Shown: positions 8,532-12,207 of the stretch, one piece after another
Numbering within the stretch: the stretch's first letter is position 1
How the letters are laid out: every line of letters starts with the position of its first letter
From: Patescibacteria group bacterium
Lineage (GTDB): Bacteria > Patescibacteriota > Patescibacteriia > Patescibacteriales > GWC2-42-12
DNA length: 12,207 bases
Reading direction: 5' to 3'
Assembly (NCBI GenBank): GCA_018827685.1
Contig: JAHJXD010000042.1
Location: 1 to 12,207 of the forward strand
Notes under the pieces: model-generated
Database searches by the model: none
Told to the model about the DNA's origin: nothing
Seen by the model: only the letters and a program-made list of their open reading frames with translations
Made by a program: the position numbers and the translations under genes

Positions 8532-8610
8532 ATTGAATATTCAAATAGCGTTGAGAGGATGACTAATATGAGGCTGGATAAATTATGATAAATTTATTTA
8601 AGAAAAAAAT
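8532..8610 (+). promoter_or_regulatory. 79-bp leader of the VirB6-like gene with a mini-ORF
   Basis: This gap holds a perfect 12-base palindrome (TTGAATATTCAA, 8533-8544). A purine-rich ribosome-binding-like stretch (GAGAGGA, 8553-8559) follows, then an ATG at 8568 opening a six-codon ORF that ends with TGA at 8586-8588. A second ATG at 8585 overlaps that stop and opens a 14-codon ORF (MINLFKKKICRLPL). This ORF runs out of frame into the VirB6-like start through a run of seven A at 8603-8609. TAATAT at 8564-8569 could be a -10 box, but no -35 box lies at the right distance. Translational coupling or a leader peptide is possible; none of this is proven. Confidence 0.3.
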
Positions 8611-10959
8611 ATGCCGATTGCCGTTATAGCCATAGCAGGTTCTATTATAGCCTGGTTCATGGGAGCTAATATTGCAAGTTTAACCTTGTTTGCCATTGTA
8701 GGTGGGCTGGCTTCGTTTTTGAGTTGGGTAATTGGCGTTATTTCAACGGTTTTAACTTATATTTTATTCCAAATACTTCCTTATAACGATTTTATTAATG
8801 AAGCTGTAGTTAGAAATGGCTGGGTAATGGTAAGAGATATTTGTAATATGTTTTTTATTTTGATTTTATTAATAATTGCTTTTGCCGCAATTTTGAGAAT
8901 AGAGAGCTATCAGTGGAAAAAAACGTTGCCAAAACTTTTAATTATGGCAATATTAATAAATTTTTCTAAAACGATTTGCGGCTTAGTAATTGATTTTTCG
9001 CAAGTTATAATGCTTACTTTTGTAAATGCTTTTTCTAGTAGCGGATCCGGTAGTTTATATTATCTTTTTGGTTTACAAAATTTATTTTCTATAAAAACTT
9101 TTATCAATGCTGCTTCAACAAAAACTAATGTTGACACTAATACGGGATTTGCCGTGGCCGGAAGTTTAGTTTTAGGGTTGATTTTAATTATTATAGCTAC
9201 AATCGTAATAGCAATTTATACTATAATTTTAATTTATAGAATAATAATGCTATGGATTTTAATTATTTTATCGCCATTAGCTTTTTTAGCCATGGCAATA
9301 CCGGCGGGCGCTAAATATGCTTCTCAATGGATCGGCGAATTTACTAAATATGTGATTATTGGCCCGGTAATGGCTTTTTTCCTTTGGTTAGCTTTAACTA
9401 TGTCTACGACAAGCATACCCATAGATTATCAATATAGTACTAATAAAAGCGGAGGGGCAAATATAGGCGAACCAACTGCGCCGCCAGGAACGGGGTCTGT
9501 CGCCAGCGAACCAGCTAACATGAAGCAGTTTATAGTTGCCACTTTATTTTTAATGGCTTCTTTAATGATGGCGCAACAGATTGGAGCGGCAGGCAGCAGT
9601 TTGGCTGGTGGCGCGGTTAATAAAATTAAAGGCGCGGGCGTCGCTATTGCTGGATTTGGACTATCTAAAGTTGGACAAAATTTAGATCAGGCGCAGATGT
9701 GGGGTCAGAGTAAAATTGCTCAACGTGTCTCTTTGGCAACTAAGGGAAAGTTAGGCGCAAATTATCAAGCTAAATCTTTAAATTATAGGATGATTAAGGA
9801 AGGTTTTATAAGAGATCAGGCGATTAAAATGCGTAAATATGAGGGAACTAAAGCCGGTGCTTGGCAAGATCAATTTAATCGCACCACAAGCGCTTCCATA
9901 GGCATACCAGTTGTTTCTCAAATTATGAAAAATAGGGTGGCAAAGAGAGCTAAAGCACACGAAGATGACATAAAAAATGAACAAAAACTAAAAGAAGAAT
10001 ACGAGAAAAAACTTAAAAATACGCCTGTAACTGACACAGCAAAACAGCAAGAACTTACGATTAACATAAAAGCAAGCGAAGAGAAAATTAAGGAAAGTAA
10101 AATCAAAATGAATGACGAAATTAAAAAAGCACAAACTGCTTGGACTTTAGGCAAACTCCCTCCGCAAAGGTATATGCGCTTGCAAGAGCAAGAGAAAGTC
10201 AACGAGGCGCGCGCCAGAATTACAAAAGAAGAAGATTTAAGCGAAGATAATTTAGTGCATAATGCTATAGCCGCAGAAGCTACTGGCGATAAAACAGATA
10301 TGAGAGCCTATATAAGTCTTTTAGCCGATACTAATGGTCTTAATACTTATTTTGATACTATTAAGAAAGATCTTACCTCGGCAAGTATTAAAGAAGTTTT
10401 TGAGGAAAAATTTGGTAATGCCGCGGGCGATGTTTTGACCGATGTAAGTCGCCGAGCCGAGGCGGTTGGCAATAGTAAGTTTATGGGACTTCATAAATTT
10501 GATATCGCTCAAAACAGAAATCGCGTAGCGGACGTAGACGAGCAAAGTAAATACAACGAAAAAAAAGATGATGCAAAATATGCCCAAATTCATGCCAGAA
10601 CTACTCATTTTGATTCTTTATATGATAAAACTGAAGCTGGGGGTTGCACATTAAGCGATAATGGTTTTATGCAATTAGGGCATATAGGGGCTAGTCGAGG
10701 CAGAATGCAAGAAATTAAGAATGGCAATTATCAACCCAGATATGGAGCAATGGTAATTAAATTAGAAGGAGATATAAAAATAAAAGCAGAGGAACTTGAA
10801 AAGAGCGGTAGAAAAAAAGAGGCCGAAAGCCTGTTAAGTGTTTTGAAAGCGTTTAAAGAGAATTATAGCTTGTCAGGAAAATTAGACAAATTAGACAAGG
10901 AAGATTCTGTTGCTTCGGAACAAGGCAAGGGCGACGATAGAGTGCTATATGATGGATAG
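8611..10959 (+). CDS. VirB6/TrbL-like polytopic membrane protein of a type IV secretion-type locus
   Basis: A 782-residue protein. Hydrophobic segments lie at about 1-56 (two to three helices), 76-98, 105-138, 180-208, 211-231, 248-265 and 305-321. The stretch NGWVMVRDICNMFFILILL, followed by LPKLLI, LINFSK and IDFSQV, matches from memory the VirB6/TrbL-like proteins common in CPR genomes. VirB6/TrbL proteins form the inner-membrane channel of type IV secretion and conjugation machines. Residues from about 330 on are soluble. A Gly/Ala-rich linker leads to a basic part, then a strong coiled coil at about 450-520 (KLKEEYEKKLKN), then a charged helical tail to the TAG at 10957-10959. ATG 8611 has no Shine-Dalgarno sequence. 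One extra A in the preceding A7 run would join the frame opened at ATG 8585. The neighbours are another membrane protein and, farther upstream, the giant Cys-rich protein. The fold class is fairly sure; the transported substrate is unknown. Confidence 0.82.
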   Translation: MPIAVIAIAGSIIAWFMGANIASLTLFAIVGGLASFLSWVIGVISTVLTYILFQILPYNDFINEAVVRNGWVMVRDICNMFFILILLIIAFAAILRIESYQWKKTLPKLLIMAILINFSKTICGLVIDFSQVIMLTFVNAFSSSGSGSLYYLFGLQNLFSIKTFINAASTKTNVDTNTGFAVAGSLVLGLILIIIATIVIAIYTIILIYRIIMLWILIILSPLAFLAMAIPAGAKYASQWIGEFTKYVIIGPVMAFFLWLALTMSTTSIPIDYQYSTNKSGGANIGEPTAPPGTGSVASEPANMKQFIVATLFLMASLMMAQQIGAAGSSLAGGAVNKIKGAGVAIAGFGLSKVGQNLDQAQMWGQSKIAQRVSLATKGKLGANYQAKSLNYRMIKEGFIRDQAIKMRKYEGTKAGAWQDQFNRTTSASIGIPVVSQIMKNRVAKRAKAHEDDIKNEQKLKEEYEKKLKNTPVTDTAKQQELTINIKASEEKIKESKIKMNDEIKKAQTAWTLGKLPPQRYMRLQEQEKVNEARARITKEEDLSEDNLVHNAIAAEATGDKTDMRAYISLLADTNGLNTYFDTIKKDLTSASIKEVFEEKFGNAAGDVLTDVSRRAEAVGNSKFMGLHKFDIAQNRNRVADVDEQSKYNEKKDDAKYAQIHARTTHFDSLYDKTEAGGCTLSDNGFMQLGHIGASRGRMQEIKNGNYQPRYGAMVIKLEGDIKIKAEELEKSGRKKEAESLLSVLKAFKENYSLSGKLDKLDKEDSVASEQGKGDDRVLYDG

Positions 10960-10990
10960 TTAATTTAATAAATAAAATTTAAAATTGTTT

Positions 10991-11884
10991 ATGAATAATT
11001 TTACTATAGAAAATTTAAACGATCCTATTTTTGTTAATAAATTGGACGAGAAGGTAAATAAAATAGAATTTTTTAATGACACTAAACAAGCGTTGTCTTC
11101 ATCAAAAAATTTAGAAAAATTATTGTTTAAGAATGAAAAAAGTATTAGAGACGCGGAAATATTAAAAACAATAAAAATAATTATTGCTAGGTTGAAATTT
11201 ATTTTATTTAATACTTTGAGTGAAAATGAAATTCTCGATATTTTTGAAAAGTATTTAGCAGTCGGCGTCAAAATGGCTTATTTGGATTTAGGCGAAATTT
11301 TAAAAATGCGAATTTCTTTTATTCCGATTGATAAGAGAAATGAATTTAAAGAAAAAATAAAAAAAGTTATTTTAAACAATCAAGAGGATATAACTGAAAA
11401 ATTCATAATTGACAATCAAGCTAAGATTATACCAACGATATCCGCCTGGCTGAAACTGTATAATAAGGAATTAGGCACTGAGCAAGTTAATAATTTAGAA
11501 CAAAATAAATTTTATATTAATAATCCTAATTTTAATAGATTAAGCGATTTGGAAAAATTGGAAGTAAAAGAACTTTTTAATATGTATGAGTATTTAAAAA
11601 GATCTTCAATGACGATTGAGGGCAATGAAGATGATACGATTATTACAGATATAGACGGAAGAGATTATTGGTTTAAAGAAGGAAGGTTTATAAAACTAGA
11701 TAAAACTGTAAGTGATAATGTAAATAATACAAAAGTTCAAATAGTAAAAGATAATAAACTAGAAAATACCAATCAAGACAGAAATGAATTAACTCAACTC
11801 GCCTCTCAATATTCTCCAAATTCTCTTGAACGCAAAGCAATTGAGGAAGAAATAAAACGCCTGAACTATGAGTTGTCTAATTAA
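10991..11884 (+). CDS. Soluble helical protein of the VirB6 locus, function unknown
   Basis: A 297-residue, mostly alpha-helical, charged protein with no signal peptide or membrane helix, hence probably cytoplasmic. I do not recognise a catalytic motif. A central region around residues 170-215 (KFYINNPNFNRLSDLEK, then YEYLKRSSMTIEGNEDD) resembles, from memory, a segment found in proteins beside VirB6-like genes in CPR genomes. A short beta-like piece follows (DIDGRDYWFKEGRFIKL), then a linker of about 25 residues rich in Asn and Asp, then a C-terminal amphipathic helix (ERKAIEEEIKRLNYELSN). I chose ATG 10991 over an in-frame TTG two codons earlier. The gene starts 31 bases after the VirB6-like stop with no terminator between, so co-transcription is likely. 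A cytoplasmic partner of the secretion apparatus is an inference from position alone. Confidence 0.78.
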   Translation: MNNFTIENLNDPIFVNKLDEKVNKIEFFNDTKQALSSSKNLEKLLFKNEKSIRDAEILKTIKIIIARLKFILFNTLSENEILDIFEKYLAVGVKMAYLDLGEILKMRISFIPIDKRNEFKEKIKKVILNNQEDITEKFIIDNQAKIIPTISAWLKLYNKELGTEQVNNLEQNKFYINNPNFNRLSDLEKLEVKELFNMYEYLKRSSMTIEGNEDDTIITDIDGRDYWFKEGRFIKLDKTVSDNVNNTKVQIVKDNKLENTNQDRNELTQLASQYSPNSLERKAIEEEIKRLNYELSN

Positions 11885-11932
11885 ATGCAAGACTATAGAA
11901 GAAATAATGAACTTATCACAGTTAATACCTAA
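11885..11932 (+). other. 15-codon mini-ORF abutting the previous stop, doubtful
   Basis: ATG 11885 follows directly on the TAA at 11882-11884 and opens MQDYRRNNELITVNT, ending with TAA at 11930-11932. It could be translated by re-initiation, but its length, ordinary composition and missing ribosome binding site make it most likely chance. The stretch from here to the promoter at 11950 shows only a weak 6-bp inverted repeat (AATACC 11924-11929, GGTATT 11945-11950) without a T-run, so it is not a convincing terminator. Confidence 0.12.
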
Positions 11933-11949
11933 GTACCTATTCGCGGTAT

Positions 11950-11978
11950 TTGACACCGTAGTATATTTATACTACAAA
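11950..11978 (+). promoter_or_regulatory. Sigma-70-type promoter of the winged-helix regulator gene
   Basis: A perfect -35 box TTGACA lies at 11950-11955. Seventeen bases downstream is TACAAA (11973-11978), which matches four of six bases of the -10 consensus. A start of transcription near 11985 would leave only about ten bases before the ATG at 11996, so the message would be nearly leaderless, in keeping with the absence of a Shine-Dalgarno sequence. The spacer is occupied by one palindrome, and a second covers the predicted start region, which points to repression by steric block. Confidence 0.6.
11958..11975. promoter_or_regulatory. Palindromic operator 1 (GTAGTATATTTATACTAC)
   Basis: An 18-base palindrome with perfect 8-base arms (GTAGTATA and TATACTAC) around a central TT. 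It lies in the spacer between the -35 and -10 boxes and just reaches the -10 box. It matches operator 2, read on the other strand, at 16 of 18 bases. I infer a binding site for the dimeric winged-helix protein encoded just downstream. Confidence 0.65.
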
Positions 11979-11979
11979 T

Positions 11980-11997
11980 ATAGTATAAATATACTAT
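11980..11997. promoter_or_regulatory. Palindromic operator 2 overlapping the start codon
   Basis: An 18-base palindrome (ATAGTATAAATATACTAT) with perfect 8-base arms around a central AA. It is four bases from operator 1, and the two centres are 22 bases apart, about two turns of the helix, so two dimers would sit on the same face. Its right end includes the first two bases of the ATG at 11996. Together the two sites also form a larger inverted repeat (11959-11974 with 11981-11996, 16 bp, six-base loop). An RNA or cruciform hairpin is thus an alternative reading. Confidence 0.65.
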
Positions 11998-12207
11998 GAT
12001 GATAAATATTTTAAAATCAAAATTAAGAGTTAAACTGCTGGCGTTTTATTTTTCCAATCCGGGAGTGGAATTGTATTTAAGCGAATTAGCTAGAAAAATT
12101 AGCGTTGATCCAATGAATTTGTCAAGAGAGCTTTGTAAATTAGAAAAAGAACATATTTTTATATCACGAATGAGCGGTAAGCAAAAATATTATAAATTAA
12201 ATAAAAA
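11996..12207 (+). CDS. Winged helix-turn-helix regulator, N-terminal part (3' partial)
   Basis: Seventy codons are visible before the window ends. The sequence is a clear ArsR/MarR-like winged helix. Helix 1 is ILKSKLRVKLLAFYFSN. The helix-turn-helix follows at about residues 27-50 (LYLSELARKISVD, then NLSRELCKLEKE). The wing comes next, at about 54-68 (IFISRMSGKQKYYKLN). From memory, this N-terminus is common in archaeal and CPR proteins in which the winged helix is fused to a minimal nucleotidyltransferase domain. The fusion cannot be verified because the gene is cut. ATG 11996 is followed at once by a second ATG at 11999, and either could be the start. The gene has its own promoter with two palindromes, so autoregulation is likely. 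It is probably not part of the upstream operon. Confidence 0.85.
   Translation, partial: MMINILKSKLRVKLLAFYFSNPGVELYLSELARKISVDPMNLSRELCKLEKEHIFISRMSGKQKYYKLNK

Noticed and set aside
8533..8544. Perfect 12-bp palindrome TTGAATATTCAA as an operator
   Set aside because: It is short and AT-rich, so it could occur by chance. It has no second copy and no clear promoter at the right distance.
186..11271. Several minus-strand and alternate-frame open frames of 60-150 codons
   Set aside because: They lie wholly inside strong plus-strand genes, have no domain or start signal, and show compositions expected from the antisense or shifted reading of those genes.
11920..11960. Rho-independent terminator after the 297-residue protein
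   Set aside because: Only weak 4-6 bp inverted repeats with long loops are present and no T-run follows.
11958..11997. CRISPR-like or insertion-sequence terminal repeat
   Set aside because: Only two palindromic copies are present, spaced four bases apart and embedded in a promoter, with no spacer-length gaps, transposase or target duplication.
1..12207. Alternative genetic code with TGA read as Gly or Trp
   Set aside because: All main genes are uninterrupted with standard stops, end in TAA or TAG, use ordinary TGG and GGN codons and contain no in-frame TGA.

Overview
The window is AT-rich, densely packed and carries every supported gene on the plus strand. It reads most like a genome fragment of a Candidate Phyla Radiation bacterium (Patescibacteria, Parcubacteria/Falkowbacteria-like). 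I infer this from three things: a VirB6/TrbL-like membrane protein of the type I associate with CPR genomes, a giant cysteine-rich exported-type protein next to it, and starts that mostly lack a good Shine-Dalgarno sequence. The standard code is used: the real genes end in TAA or TAG and none has an in-frame TGA. No organism-level marker (rRNA, tRNA or housekeeping gene) is present, so the assignment rests on protein style and recall, not on a search.

Layout. Positions 1-6979 hold the 3' part of one enormous gene whose reading frame is open to the left edge. Its product has a coiled-coil/helical N-terminal part, a long disulfide-type region with a recurrent Cys-x5-Gly-Cys motif, three jelly-roll-like beta modules, two Myxococcus-type Cys-rich repeats and a variable-looking Cys-rich tail with a 30-residue tandem duplication. 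Positions 7010-7866 are a compact MntA-HepT (type VII) toxin-antitoxin pair. Positions 7884-8531 encode a three-helix membrane protein, 8611-10959 a VirB6/TrbL-like polytopic membrane protein with a long coiled-coil tail, and 10991-11884 a soluble helical protein I cannot name. A new transcription unit then begins: a TTGACA promoter overlapped by two 18-bp palindromes leads into a winged-helix regulator that runs off the right edge.

How the parts may work together. The giant protein, the small membrane protein, the VirB6-like channel protein and the 297-residue protein look like one type IV secretion/conjugation-derived envelope locus, with the giant protein as a possible surface or host-contact component. 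The MntA-HepT pair sits in the middle of that array, between the giant gene and the membrane genes, on the same strand and with no terminator visible. That insertion, the unusual giant protein and the double-operator regulator are the most interesting items. The CRISPR, DGR, transposon and RNA-gene signals I looked for are not supported.
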